Shown here: in pieces, positions 16,537-25,844 of the stretch
How positions within the stretch are numbered: position 1 is the stretch's first letter
Layout: each line of letters starts with the position of its first letter
Origin: Variovorax sp. SG517
Lineage (GTDB): Bacteria; Pseudomonadota; Gammaproteobacteria; Burkholderiales; Burkholderiaceae_C
Direction of reading: 5' to 3'
Assembly: GCF_013376045.1 (NCBI RefSeq)
Contig: NZ_JABMJG010000002.1
Span: 186,001 to 250,000, forward strand
DNA length: 64,000 nt
Notes under the pieces: model-generated
Seen by the model: the letters and a program-made list of their open reading frames with translations, nothing else
Told to the model about the DNA's origin: nothing
Databases searched by the model: none
Position numbers and translations under genes: made by a program

Positions 16537-17868
16537 ATGGGAGAACCTATCTGGAGGGGGAGCCTGGCGTTGCTGGCAGCTGCGTTGGTCTCTTGTGGGG
16601 GAGGCGGAGGAGGAGGTTCTGCGGGGTTGCCGAGTGGCTCGTCACCATCGTCGCCGTCGATCAGCGCTCTCGCTACGACTCAGGGCGCAAACTCGAAGGC
16701 GGACTCGGAGTCAGAAGGACTGGAGATCGCCCTATCGGACTCCCAGGGCGGGATCGCCGCTCTGCAAGCGCGAGGCGCAGACGTCGCCGCAGTTTTCGAA
16801 CAGGCGATGCGTGGCGGTGACGCTCGGCCCTACGCAACGCTGGACACCAGTGCCTTTGGTATTCCCAGAACCATGGTGTATGACGCCGTTCATGGCGACA
16901 TCTACGCCTCGTATCCCAGCACTTTTTGGGCAGCCGGACTGAGTGCCATCGTCCGGTTTCGCTCTAATGGCGTCTCCTGGTCGAGTTCTTCGCTTTCCAT
17001 TCCCGGCTTGCGTGACATCGCATTGGCACCGGATTCGAGCGTTCTCGCCGCAACGGATGCCAGCAATCACGTTCATCTGATCGATCTGGCGGCTTTCAGT
17101 GTGAAGAGCACCCACTTGTCCACCTTTGGCGTGGGGGACGAAGGTAACGTCACGGAAGGGAGCCTCGCCATTACCAAAGACGGCAAGCTATGGATGCCCA
17201 CGGGAGGTACGACATGGCATGGCCTGGGATTCTTCGACCTGAATACGCTCAAGTTCGGAGAAGCCCTACCCAGCTGCTGCTACAGCGGGCCGTACTTGGC
17301 AGTGTCTCGCGATGGCGTGCGGCTGATGGTGGCACCGTCGGCCGCCATCACGCCCACACCAGCCATGCTCTACATGGATGCGGAAGATGGAGTCTTCCGG
17401 ACAAATCCGATAGGGCTGACATTCTTCTATTACCTGACGAGCGTGAGCGACAACGGAAACCGCTTCCTCATGGGGGGAAACGCGGTCTATGATAGGGCAT
17501 TCGGAACGGTGGGCAGGGTGCCTCAGCCCGTGACCGGCGTCAGGGCTGCACAGTTGTCCGCAGACGGACGCCGCGCGTACATACTGGAATATGCCGTTGA
17601 ACCCGGCTCCTCGGCGTTGCCGCTCGTTCGAGCCCTCGATACCAGCATGAAGGCTGGTACGCAACTGACGTTGCCTGAGATCGGAAGCTTCACCTTGCCC
17701 GAGGTGCCGGGTTGTCAGACCGCCAACTATCCCGACTACGAGTGCTATCGCCCTCGAATGCGTGTGACTCCAGACGGCAAGAACTTGCTGATCCTTGGCA
17801 GCAAGAAGCTGGTCGTGGTGCCTATTCCCCTCGCACTGCGTTCGTTAAGACTGCCCCCTGCAACGTGA
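16537..17868 (+). CDS. Gly-rich-linker lipoprotein with beta-propeller-like body, unknown
   Basis: The 443-residue protein follows a GAGGGG site. Its signal peptide ends in the lipobox L-V-S-C, and the mature protein begins with Cys and seven Gly, then a Ser/Pro/Gly linker to about residue 50. The body is beta-rich with repeated S-x-D-G / T-x-D-G-K turns (S-R-D-G-V, S-A-D-G-R, T-P-D-G-K) about 50-90 residues apart, resembling a YncE-like propeller. It should be anchored in the outer membrane, facing the periplasm or outside. It is the first gene beyond the integrase; function is unknown. Confidence 0.75.
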   Translation: MGEPIWRGSLALLAAALVSCGGGGGGGSAGLPSGSSPSSPSISALATTQGANSKADSESEGLEIALSDSQGGIAALQARGADVAAVFEQAMRGGDARPYATLDTSAFGIPRTMVYDAVHGDIYASYPSTFWAAGLSAIVRFRSNGVSWSSSSLSIPGLRDIALAPDSSVLAATDASNHVHLIDLAAFSVKSTHLSTFGVGDEGNVTEGSLAITKDGKLWMPTGGTTWHGLGFFDLNTLKFGEALPSCCYSGPYLAVSRDGVRLMVAPSAAITPTPAMLYMDAEDGVFRTNPIGLTFFYYLTSVSDNGNRFLMGGNAVYDRAFGTVGRVPQPVTGVRAAQLSADGRRAYILEYAVEPGSSALPLVRALDTSMKAGTQLTLPEIGSFTLPEVPGCQTANYPDYECYRPRMRVTPDGKNLLILGSKKLVVVPIPLALRSLRLPPAT

Positions 17869-18026
17869 TCGTTGCGGCCTTCGTTGTCGAAGGCAATTTT
17901 TGACAGCGAAAGTCGCGGTTGTCATTGGCCGTGAAGTCGTGATTGGCATTGCTGATGCGGTCGGCCGCAGCGGGCAAGAATCGCTGCCGTGACCGCGCAT
18001 TCGGCCGTGCTACGAGAATTTCAAAG

Positions 18027-19955
18027 ATGAAAGATGATCTCCGGCGTTCGGGTCGGATGGATATGCCGTCTGCGCCGCACAACCACACCCGCCTGCGGCG
18101 CTTCAGGGTCGACGTAGGCACCATCATCTGTGCCGTGGCGCTGGTGCAGTCGCTGCTGCTCGTGGCCTTCGGCTACTGGGCGGCCGAGAAGCTGGTGTCG
18201 AAGGTGGGCACCGCGGCGCACAAGATCAACCACGACAGGGTCGAGGACAACGTGCTCGCCTTCCTCGCCAAGACGGAAGGCGTCATCCGCTCCATCGCGG
18301 ATTCGCCCAGCGTCCATGTCTGCGGCGAAGACGGCGAGCAGACCGCCGAGATGCTCTGGACCATGCTGGAGCAGACCCCCGAGATCGACAGCATCAACGT
18401 GGCTACCGACCATGGCCACGTGCTGATGGCGGTGCGCTACCCGGTGCCGGCCATCCGCCAGGTGCTGCGCGGCCCGGATTTCAGCACCGAGACCTGGCAG
18501 TACAAGAGTTCGCCCGATCTCGACGGCGGCGACGCGAAGCAGCGTTTCGCGACGACGGCCATCTCGGCCTATCGCAGCGACTTCGATCCCGAGAAACGCA
18601 CCTGGTACCTGGAAGCCATGAAGGCAAAGGGGCCGGTGTGGACCCAGCCCTTCCTGATGAGCGACGCGCAGGAACTCGCCGTCGGCCATGCGCGGCCGTC
18701 CGCGCGCGTCGACGACGAGGGCCACAGACGCGGGCTCGTGGTCGACGGCAACGTGTCGCTCGCGCATCTGGCGAGGCTGGTGCGCGTCTCCGGTGCGACG
18801 GGCAGCGGGGAGAGCGCCTTGCTGAGTTCGGACCATCACGTGATCGCGCGCAGCGACCATCCCGACCCGGTGCGCGAGCTGGAGTCGCCCGACACCGGCG
18901 TGCTCGGCGCCATCCATTCGCACATGCTGGCCGCCGGCACCGCGGGCGGCGCCGATGACCTGGCCTTCTCCATCGAGCACGAGGGGCGCCGCTATCTCGT
19001 GCAGACCTCGCACCTTCCGCACACCCGCTGGCAACTCGTCAGCTGGGAGCCTGAAGAACAACTGCTCGGCGGCCTGCAGCGCTCGGTGCTGTGGTCGCTG
19101 CTGCTGACGGTGAGCTTTCTCGGGCTGGCGCTGTTCATTTCGCTGCGCTTGTCGAAGCTGGTGACCGGGCCCATCGAGAACCTCTCGCGCGTCGCACGCC
19201 GCATCGGGCGGCTGGAGCTGGACAACCTGCCCATCGAGCCCAGCCGGGTGCTGGAGATCCAGCACCTCAACCAGGCGCTGGACGAGTCGGCGCGCAGCCT
19301 CAAGGCCTTCAGCAAGTTCGTGCCGGTGGACATCATCCGGCAGCTCGTCGCCGAAGGGCACGCGCTGGGGCCCAGCGGGTCGCCGCGCCGCATCACCGCG
19401 ATGTTCACCGACGTCGAGGGCTTCACCAGCATCTCGGAGTCGATGCCGGCCGACGTGCTCGTGCGGCAGCTGACCGAGTACTTCAGCCTCGCCGCAGGCA
19501 TCTTCGCGCGGCATGGCGGCGTGATCGACAAGTTCATGGGCGACGGCATCATGGTGCTGTGGGGGGCGCCCACCGATCTGGAGGAAGCGGAGTACCGGGC
19601 CTGCCAGGCGGCGCTCGAACTGCACGCGCAGATGAATGCGCTGAACGACAAATGGCGCGGCGAAGGCCTGCCCGAGTTCCGCACGCGCGTCGGGATCCAC
19701 ACCGGCCATGTGATCGCGGGCGTGCTCGGGTCGAGCGACCGTCTCTCCTACACGGCTATCGGCGACGCGATCAACGCCGCGAGCCGCATCGAAAGCGTCA
19801 ACAAAGAACTGGGCACGCGCACGCTGATCTCGCAAGCCACCTTCGAGGGGCTGGGCGGACGGCTCGCCACGCGCCGCATCGAAGAACTTGCCGAGCTGCG
19901 CGGCCGGCAGACGCGCATGGTGCTGTACGAGCTGCTGGGGCCTACGCCGACCTGA
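18027..19955 (+). CDS. Membrane class III adenylate cyclase with extracytoplasmic Cache-type sensor
   Basis: From the ATG at 18027 the protein has 642 residues; an ATG at 18057 (GGGTCGG upstream) is an alternative. It has one membrane span (about 33-53), a large periplasmic domain with Cache features (D-P-E-K-R-T-W-Y near residue 193), a second span (about 355-375), a HAMP-like linker and a cyclase domain from about 455. Metal-binding Asp residues are present in M-F-T-D-V-E-G-F and F-M-G-D-G-I-M. The substrate pair is Lys (D-K-F-M-G-D-G) and Thr (Y-T-A-I-G-D-A-I-N), the class IIIb signature, so cAMP is the predicted product. Confidence 0.9.
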   Translation: MKDDLRRSGRMDMPSAPHNHTRLRRFRVDVGTIICAVALVQSLLLVAFGYWAAEKLVSKVGTAAHKINHDRVEDNVLAFLAKTEGVIRSIADSPSVHVCGEDGEQTAEMLWTMLEQTPEIDSINVATDHGHVLMAVRYPVPAIRQVLRGPDFSTETWQYKSSPDLDGGDAKQRFATTAISAYRSDFDPEKRTWYLEAMKAKGPVWTQPFLMSDAQELAVGHARPSARVDDEGHRRGLVVDGNVSLAHLARLVRVSGATGSGESALLSSDHHVIARSDHPDPVRELESPDTGVLGAIHSHMLAAGTAGGADDLAFSIEHEGRRYLVQTSHLPHTRWQLVSWEPEEQLLGGLQRSVLWSLLLTVSFLGLALFISLRLSKLVTGPIENLSRVARRIGRLELDNLPIEPSRVLEIQHLNQALDESARSLKAFSKFVPVDIIRQLVAEGHALGPSGSPRRITAMFTDVEGFTSISESMPADVLVRQLTEYFSLAAGIFARHGGVIDKFMGDGIMVLWGAPTDLEEAEYRACQAALELHAQMNALNDKWRGEGLPEFRTRVGIHTGHVIAGVLGSSDRLSYTAIGDAINAASRIESVNKELGTRTLISQATFEGLGGRLATRRIEELAELRGRQTRMVLYELLGPTPT

Positions 19956-20685
19956 GCCTGCGCGCGAAGGCCTCCAGCCCGTCGACGGTGATCTGGATGT
20001 GCCGCTCGAAACTGCTGTCCAGCGGCACCGTCGTGCCGTTGTCCCAGCGCAGGATGAAGGCCTTGTTGGCCAGTTGCGCGAGGTTGCGCGTGAGCACCGG
20101 GTGGTCGAGCGGTCGGATCGTGTGCACGCGCTCGCGCAGCTCCTCGGCCCAGGCCTGGGTGTTGTCGGCGGGCAGGGGCGAGAACTCCATCGTCAGGAAG
20201 CCCAGCATCGCGGCTACCACGCAGTTGTAGGCCTCCAGCAGCGGCTCGCCCTCGAATCCGGCCTCGGTCAGCGCGGCCAGGATGCCTTCGACCAGCTCCA
20301 TCGGCAGGCTGCCGTTCGACACCAGCTGCGCGCCCAGCAGTTGCGCCACGTTGGGGTGCCGCCGCACGGCGGCCCGGCAGCGGCGGAACAGCTCGGCGAT
20401 CCAGTCCTGCCATGCGAGCTTGCCGGGTGGCGGCAACACTTCGGCCATGACGAGGGCCGCAACTTCCGCCAGCAGTGCCTCGCGCGTGCTCACGTGCCAG
20501 TGCACCGTGGCCGGATACACGCCGAGCCGTGCCGCCACCTCGCGCATGCTGAACGCACCGAGGCCGAATTCATCGATCTGCGCCAGGGCTTCCTCGGCGA
20601 TGCGCTGCTTTGTCAGGCCGCCGCCGCCGGCGGGGCGGCCGGCCGTGCGGGGTTTCTGGGCCTTGGGGGGCGATTTCTTCGTCAT
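19942..20685 (-). CDS. TetR family transcriptional regulator
   Basis: The 247-residue protein, taken from MTKKSPPKAQ, has a TetR-type N-terminal HTH (residues about 22-68: R-I-A-E-E-A-L-A-Q-I, then M-R-E-V-A-A-R-L-G-V-Y-P-A-T-V-H-W-H-V). ATGs at 20697 and 20742 would add a Cys-containing tail unlike the family. The ligand domain is helical and cannot be matched to an effector. It is divergent from the beta-amino-acid aminotransferase gene, which it probably controls. Its 3' end overlaps the cyclase gene on the other strand by 14 bases. Confidence 0.88.
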   Translation of the reverse strand: MTKKSPPKAQKPRTAGRPAGGGGLTKQRIAEEALAQIDEFGLGAFSMREVAARLGVYPATVHWHVSTREALLAEVAALVMAEVLPPPGKLAWQDWIAELFRRCRAAVRRHPNVAQLLGAQLVSNGSLPMELVEGILAALTEAGFEGEPLLEAYNCVVAAMLGFLTMEFSPLPADNTQAWAEELRERVHTIRPLDHPVLTRNLAQLANKAFILRWDNGTTVPLDSSFERHIQITVDGLEAFARRLRSA

Positions 20686-20733
20686 GGTCGGGGCCATTGT
20701 GCTGCAGTCGGGTTGACTGTATAAACAAATTAA

Positions 20734-20750
20734 ATTGAGCATCGATCAAT
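20734..20750. promoter_or_regulatory. Candidate TetR operator between regulator and aminotransferase
   Basis: ATTGA and TCAAT stand 7 bases apart as an inverted repeat in the AT-rich gap between the divergent genes. A TTGACT box at 20713 lies close by. Size and position suit a TetR-family dimer, but the assignment is inference. Confidence 0.4.
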
Positions 20751-20797
20751 AAATCGCGCTGCGAGCGACGGGCGCGCAACCTTCGAAGGACATCGCC

Positions 20798-22105
20798 ATG
20801 GCCCATGCCGACATCGACCAAGCCCTTGCAGCCGCGCACCGCCGCTTCACCGAAGCCAACCCCGCCAGCCTGCGCCAGTTCGAGGAACAGGCGCGCTACA
20901 TGCCCGGCGCCAACAGCCGCTCCGTGCTGTTCTACGCACCGTTCCCGCTGACCATCGCCAGGGGCGAGGGCGCCGCGCTCTGGGACGCCGACGGCCATCG
21001 CTATGCCGACTTCATCGCCGAGTACACGGCCGGCGTCTACGGCCACTCGGCGCCCGAGATCCGCGAGGCCGTTGCCGAAGCGATGAAGGGCGGCATCAAC
21101 CTCACCGGCCACAACCTGCTCGAAGGCCGGCTCGCCAGGCTCATCTGCGAGCGCTTTCCGCAGATCGAGCAGCTGCGCTTCACCAACTCGGGCACCGAGG
21201 CGAACCTGATGGCGATCACCGCGGCACTGCACTTCACGGGCCGCCGCAAGATCGTCGTGTTCTCGGGCGGCTACCACGGCGGCGTGCTGGGCTTCGGCGC
21301 CAAGCCGCTGCCGACGACCGTGCCCTTCGACTTCCTGGTGCTGCCTTACAACGACGAGCAGACCGCGCGCGAGCAGATCGACAGGCACGGCCCCGAGATC
21401 GCCGCCGTCCTGCTGGAGCCGATGCAGGGCGCGAGCGGCTGCATTCCGGGCCGCCTGGAGTTCCTGCAGGCGCTGCGCGAATCGGCCACGCGCGTGGGCG
21501 CGCTGCTGATCTTCGACGAGGTGATGACTTCGCGCCTGGCGCCGCACGGGCTGGCGAACAAGCTGGCCATCCGCTCGGATCTGACCACGCTGGGCAAGTA
21601 CATCGGCGGCGGCATGTCCTTCGGCGCCTTCGGCGGCCGCGCCGACGTGATGGCGCTGTTCGATCCGCGCACCGGACCGCTGGCCCACTCGGGCACCTTC
21701 AACAACAACGTGCTGACGATGGCGGCCGGCCACGCGGGGCTCACGAAGCTCTTCACGCCGGAGGCGGCAGGGGCACTGGCTGATCGAGGCGATGCGATGC
21801 GCGTGCGGCTCAATGCGCTGTGCGCCGCCGAGGGCGTCGCGATGCAGTTCACGGGCATCGGCTCGCTGATGAACGCGCATTTCGTCGGTGGCGAGGTGCG
21901 CAGTACCGACGACCTTGCGCCCGTCGATGCCCGGCTGCGCCAACTGCTTTTCTTCCACCTGCTGAGCGAGGGCATCTACACCTCGCCGCGCGGCTTCGTC
22001 GTGCTGTCGCTGCCGTTGACCGATGCGGACGTCGACCGCTACGTGGCAGCCATCGGCAGCTTCATCGGCGAATACCGGGCGCTGCTGCCCGGTGCCGCGA
22101 ACTAG
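20798..22105 (+). CDS. Beta-phenylalanine (beta-amino acid) aminotransferase, PLP class III
   Basis: This 435-residue class III aminotransferase follows a GAAGGA site. It is very close to what I remember of the characterised Variovorax paradoxus enzyme that moves the amino group from (S)-beta-phenylalanine to 2-oxoglutarate or pyruvate. Key residues fall at the same numbers: Arg41 and Arg398 (carboxylate binding) and Lys267 in T-T-L-G-K-Y-I-G (Schiff base with PLP). I-F-D-E-V at 238-242 supplies the PLP-binding Asp. Annotation pipelines may call it glutamate-1-semialdehyde aminomutase, which the Arg41/Arg398 pair argues against. Divergent TetR gene suggests substrate control. Confidence 0.92.
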   Translation: MAHADIDQALAAAHRRFTEANPASLRQFEEQARYMPGANSRSVLFYAPFPLTIARGEGAALWDADGHRYADFIAEYTAGVYGHSAPEIREAVAEAMKGGINLTGHNLLEGRLARLICERFPQIEQLRFTNSGTEANLMAITAALHFTGRRKIVVFSGGYHGGVLGFGAKPLPTTVPFDFLVLPYNDEQTAREQIDRHGPEIAAVLLEPMQGASGCIPGRLEFLQALRESATRVGALLIFDEVMTSRLAPHGLANKLAIRSDLTTLGKYIGGGMSFGAFGGRADVMALFDPRTGPLAHSGTFNNNVLTMAAGHAGLTKLFTPEAAGALADRGDAMRVRLNALCAAEGVAMQFTGIGSLMNAHFVGGEVRSTDDLAPVDARLRQLLFFHLLSEGIYTSPRGFVVLSLPLTDADVDRYVAAIGSFIGEYRALLPGAAN

Positions 22106-23188
22106 CTAGCGGGAGCCGGCCACGCCCAGGAGCTCGTGCAGGCGGGTACTTGTGGTCGTGTACTGCAGCGGCACGGCCTTGCCCGGGAACACGATGGCCG
22201 TGGCGCCCCAGGCCGCCAGCGTAGCCTCGTGGAAGCCGCAGACGATGAGCTTCTTCTTGCCCGGATAGGTGTTGATGTCGCCCACCGCGAACACGCCGCG
22301 CTCGCGGGTTTCGTACTTCTCGGTGTCGACCGGCACCTGCTTGCGTTCCAGCTCCAGGCCCCAGTCGGCGATGGGGCCGAGGCGCGGCGAGATGCCGAGG
22401 CAGGCGACCAGTGCATCGAGCGGCAGGTCGACGGTGGTCGCGTCTGGCGTGGTGATCTGCAACTGCTTGCCGTCGAAGGCGCTGGGCTGGCCGACCTTGA
22501 AGGCCAGCTTGCCGGCGCCCACGAGGGCGCGCATGGCCGAGACGGTGGCTTCTTCGGCCTGGAAACCGTCGCGCCGGTGCACCAGCGTGACCTGCTTCGC
22601 AATCGCCGTGAGCGCGATGGCGGTCTCGAGCGCGATGTCGTCGCCGCCGTTGACCACCACCGTCTGCCCGGCGAAGCGATCCAGCGAATCGGGGTGATAG
22701 AAGAGCGAGGAGCCCTCGAACTGCGCAATGCCCTCGACGGCGATGCGCTTGGGCACGAAGGCGCCGACACCGGCCGCGATGAACACCGTCTTTGCAAGGA
22801 ACGCCTTGCCCGCCGAGGTGGTCAGCAGTAGCCGCCCATCAGCCTCGCGCGCCAGGGTGGAAACCTGCTCGCCGAAATGGAACTGCGGCTTGAACGGCGC
22901 CACCTGCTGCAGCAGCGACTGCGCCAGGTCGCGCCCGCTGGTCACGGGCGTACCGGGAATGTCGTAGATGGGCTTGTCGCCATACAGCGCCACGCACTGG
23001 CCGCCGGCGGCGGGCAGTGCATCGACGATGTGGCAGGAGATTTCGAGCAGGCCCAGCTGGAAGGCCTGGAACAGCCCCACGGGGCCGGCGCCGACGATCA
23101 GAGCGTCGGTCTCGATGGGAAGAGCGGCAGGAACGGCGGGCTGGTTCAGCGCACCAGCTCCCCGACCTTGTCCGTCTTGTCCTTCCAC
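22106..23188 (-). CDS. Ferredoxin--NADP reductase, thioredoxin-reductase-like FAD protein
   Basis: The protein (360 residues from a GTG at 23188) has an FAD-binding G-A-G-P-V-G-L (about residues 33-39), an A-G-G-Q-C segment, a second Rossmann motif around [10 protein letters not shown], and [10 protein letters not shown] near residue 300. It lacks the C-x-x-C of thioredoxin reductase, as in TrxR-like ferredoxin-NADP reductases. The G-G-D-D-I-A variant replaces the common G-G-G-D-S-A. The GTG start overlaps the ferredoxin gene by 43 bases and the first 25 residues look non-native, so the true start may be later. With the ferredoxin it would carry electrons from NADPH. Confidence 0.85.
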   Translation of the reverse strand: MEGQDGQGRGAGALNQPAVPAALPIETDALIVGAGPVGLFQAFQLGLLEISCHIVDALPAAGGQCVALYGDKPIYDIPGTPVTSGRDLAQSLLQQVAPFKPQFHFGEQVSTLAREADGRLLLTTSAGKAFLAKTVFIAAGVGAFVPKRIAVEGIAQFEGSSLFYHPDSLDRFAGQTVVVNGGDDIALETAIALTAIAKQVTLVHRRDGFQAEEATVSAMRALVGAGKLAFKVGQPSAFDGKQLQITTPDATTVDLPLDALVACLGISPRLGPIADWGLELERKQVPVDTEKYETRERGVFAVGDINTYPGKKKLIVCGFHEATLAAWGATAIVFPGKAVPLQYTTTSTRLHELLGVAGSR

Positions 23189-23475
23189 TCATCGGCGTCG
23201 GGCAGGGCGGGCTTGCGCTTGGTGATGCTCTTCCAGCCGTCGGCCTGGGCCAGCTCGGCGTTGATCTTGATGAAGGCGATCTGGTTGGCCGGCAGGTCTT
23301 CCTCGGCGTAGATCGCGTTGACCGGGCACTCGGGGATGCAGACTGCGCAGTCGATGCATTCGTCCGGGTCGATCACCAGCATGTTGGGACCTTCGCGGAA
23401 GCAGTCGACGGGGCAGACGTCCACGCAGTCGGTGTATTTGCAACGGATGCAGGCTTCGGAGACGACGTGGGTCAT
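23146..23475 (-). CDS. fdxA: 7Fe ferredoxin (FdxA type)
   Basis: The 109-residue protein starts [17 protein letters not shown] and has the two cluster motifs of seven-iron ferredoxins: C-x7-C with later C-P for the 3Fe-4S site ([11 protein letters not shown]) and [12 protein letters not shown] for the 4Fe-4S site. Length and the charged C-terminal extension fit FdxA. It lies 44 bases after cysN and overlaps the reductase gene, so it may serve as electron donor for the siroheme sulfite reductase upstream. That role is inferred from context. Confidence 0.93.
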   Translation of the reverse strand: MTHVVSEACIRCKYTDCVDVCPVDCFREGPNMLVIDPDECIDCAVCIPECPVNAIYAEEDLPANQIAFIKINAELAQADGWKSITKRKPALPDADEWKDKTDKVGELVR

Positions 23476-23519
23476 TTGTTTTCTGGCGTCAGTGGTGAGG
23501 TCGGGGAAAACCCGGGATT

Positions 23520-24857
23520 TTAGGCCTTTGCGGCGGAGGGCTGCACGAGAACGGCAGCGGCGGTCCTGTGGGAGGCCGTATCGACCAGCACCAGCGAGCC
23601 CAGTGCACGCGATTGCGTGAAGGGCAGCACCGCCAGCGGCTGCTGCAGCGCGAGCACCACGTCGCCGATGGCGTTGGCCTCGATCTGCGTCGCGGCTTCC
23701 GATTCGAGCGTGGTGATGTTCACGCGATCGACGATGCGCGCCACCTTGGCCTTCACCCAGCGGTGGCCCTGCAGCGCCCAGTAGACGCGGCCCGCGACCA
23801 GCGGCTCGTCGTCGAGCCAGGCCACGGTGGCGGTGATCTCGCGCACCGGCTCGAAGGCGCCGGGCGCCAGCAGCCAGTCGCCGCGCGACACGTCGACCTC
23901 GCGGTCGAGCACGATGCCGGCGCTGTGGCCCGCATGCACCGCCTTCGGCTGGCGCGTGTGGCTCAGCACCTGGGCGACGGTGGCGGTCTGGTTGCTCGGC
24001 AGCACGGTCACGCGCTGGCCCGGCTCCACGTGGCCCGATGCGACGCGGCCCCAGAACACGCGGCGGCCCTGCGAGGTGTCGGCCGACGACGAGAACTTCT
24101 CGACCCACTGCACCGGGAAGGCGAAGGGCACGGCCTCGTCCTGTGCCGTCACCGGCAGGTCTTCCAGCAGCTCGAGCAGGCTGGGGCCTTCGTAGCCGAC
24201 CCAGTCGGCATGGCGCGTGGCCACGTTCCAGCCCTTGAGCGCGGAGATCGGCACGATGGCCGCCACCTTCACGCCGGCCGCTTCGGCGAAGGCGTTCAGC
24301 GCGGTCGAGATACGCTCGAAGGCCAGGCCGGCGTCGGCGATGGCATCGAGCTTGTTCACGGCGAACACGATCGACTGCACGCGCAGCAGGTGGCACAGCA
24401 GCGTGTGGCGGCGCGTCTGCGGCAGCAGCTCGCGCTTGACCACGGTGCCGTCCTCCACTTCGGCGGCCCAGGCCAGCTTGGTCGCGTCGACCAGCACCAC
24501 GGCGGCGTCGGCGGCCGAAGCGGCAGTGACCATGTTGCGCGTGTACTGCTCATGGCCCGGCGCGTCGCCGATGATGAACTTGCGCTTGGCCGTCGAGAAG
24601 TAGCGGTACGCCACGTCGATGGTGATGCCCTGTTCGCGCTCGGCCGAGAGACCGTCGGTCAGCAGGGCCAGGTCGGTCTCGCCGCCGCGCTGCACGCCGG
24701 CCAGCTGGTCCTGCAGCACGGTCTTGCTGTCGACCAGCAGGCGGCCGATCAGCGTGCTCTTGCCGTCGTCGACCGAGCCGCAGGTGATGAAGCGCAGGGC
24801 GGTGCCGGTGTCGCCGTGGACGTCGTTGTTCACAGGGGTAGCAGTCGTCGCGCTCAT
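23520..24857 (-). CDS. cysN: Sulfate adenylyltransferase subunit 1 (GTPase)
   Basis: The 445-residue GTPase subunit of ATP sulfurylase has a P-loop G-S-V-D-D-G-K-S-T, a D-A-P-G-H-E-Q-Y switch motif and N-K-L-D for guanine recognition, then two beta-barrel domains. It couples GTP hydrolysis to formation of APS from sulfate and ATP by CysD. No APS kinase domain is fused at the C-terminus, unlike CysNC. Start and cysD stop overlap by one base (TAATG), so the two subunits are coupled in translation. Confidence 0.96.
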   Translation of the reverse strand: MSATTATPVNNDVHGDTGTALRFITCGSVDDGKSTLIGRLLVDSKTVLQDQLAGVQRGGETDLALLTDGLSAEREQGITIDVAYRYFSTAKRKFIIGDAPGHEQYTRNMVTAASAADAAVVLVDATKLAWAAEVEDGTVVKRELLPQTRRHTLLCHLLRVQSIVFAVNKLDAIADAGLAFERISTALNAFAEAAGVKVAAIVPISALKGWNVATRHADWVGYEGPSLLELLEDLPVTAQDEAVPFAFPVQWVEKFSSSADTSQGRRVFWGRVASGHVEPGQRVTVLPSNQTATVAQVLSHTRQPKAVHAGHSAGIVLDREVDVSRGDWLLAPGAFEPVREITATVAWLDDEPLVAGRVYWALQGHRWVKAKVARIVDRVNITTLESEAATQIEANAIGDVVLALQQPLAVLPFTQSRALGSLVLVDTASHRTAAAVLVQPSAAKA

Positions 24858-25798
24858 TAGAAGTAACCGTCTTTCTTGCGTTTTTCCATGGATGCTTCAG
24901 ACGTCATGTCGTCCATGCGGGTGGCACCGCGCTCGCTAACGTCGACCGACAGCGTCTCGAGCACCACGTCGCTCGCATCGGCCGCCAGGCTTTCCACCGG
25001 GCAGGTGGTGGTGATGTCGCCCACGGTGCGGAAGCGCACGTCGCGCACCTGCACCGTCTCGCCGTCGCGCGCCGGGGTCAGTTCGGTCACGGGCACCAGC
25101 AGGCCGCGGCGCTCGACCACTTCGCGCTTGTGCGTGTAGTAGATCGAGGGCAGGCCGACTTCCTCGCGGGCGATGTACTGCCACACGTCGAGCTCGGTCC
25201 AGTTCGAGATGGGGAACACGCGGAAGTGCTCGCCCGGAGCGAGGCGGGTGTTGAACAGCGTCCACAGCTCGGGGCGCTGGTCCTTGGGCTGCCACTGGCC
25301 GAAGCTGTCGCGGTGCGAAAAGATGCGCTCCTTGGCGCGCGCCTTTTCCTCGTCGCGGCGGGCGCCGCCGATCAGCGCGTCGAAGCGGAATTCTTCAATG
25401 GCTTCCAGCAGCGTCACCGACTGGTGCGCATTGCGCGACTCGCCCGGGTGCGCCAGGCGCACGGTGCCGCGCTTCATCGAGTCTTCGACACTGCGCACGA
25501 TCAGCTCCGCGCCCAGTTCCTTCGCGCGGCGGTCGCGGTACTCCGTGACCTCGGGGAAGTTGTGGCCGGTGTCGATCATCAAGAGCGGATAGGGAATGCG
25601 GCCCACGCCGAAAGCCTTCTCCGCGCACTTCAGCAGCACCAGCGAATCCTTGCCGCCCGAAAACAGCAGGGTGGGGCGCTCGAAGGCGGCCGCCACTTCG
25701 CGCAGGATGAAGATGGTTTCTTCCTCCAGCGCATCGAGGTGCGTGTTGGACAGGTGTGCCGCCGGCAGCAGCAGTTCGGTTTCGGTTCGGGCGTTCAT
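24857..25798 (-). CDS. cysD: Sulfate adenylyltransferase subunit 2
   Basis: The 313-residue catalytic subunit of ATP sulfurylase has the PP-loop L-F-S-G-G-K-D-S-L-V-L (about residues 45-55) and the C-terminal signature S-E-R-G-A-T-R-M-D-D followed by E-K-R-K-K-D-G-Y-F, both conserved in CysD. It adenylates sulfate to APS. It lies 46 bases after cysH and overlaps cysN. Confidence 0.96.
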   Translation of the reverse strand: MNARTETELLLPAAHLSNTHLDALEEETIFILREVAAAFERPTLLFSGGKDSLVLLKCAEKAFGVGRIPYPLLMIDTGHNFPEVTEYRDRRAKELGAELIVRSVEDSMKRGTVRLAHPGESRNAHQSVTLLEAIEEFRFDALIGGARRDEEKARAKERIFSHRDSFGQWQPKDQRPELWTLFNTRLAPGEHFRVFPISNWTELDVWQYIAREEVGLPSIYYTHKREVVERRGLLVPVTELTPARDGETVQVRDVRFRTVGDITTTCPVESLAADASDVVLETLSVDVSERGATRMDDMTSEASMEKRKKDGYF

Positions 25799-25844
25799 CG
25801 GAGGATGGGGTGCTGGATGCGGGAGGTCGATGCGGTGCAGGCGC

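Noticed and set aside
20719-20734. Possible LexA box starting CTGTATAAAC upstream of the aminotransferase
   Set aside because: The second half lacks CAG at the needed distance, so it does not fit CTG-N10-CAG.
23146-24396. Long frame that includes the ferredoxin and extends into cysN
   Set aside because: The upstream part is an Arg/Ala-rich shadow of cysN; ferredoxin homology begins at the ATG at 23475.
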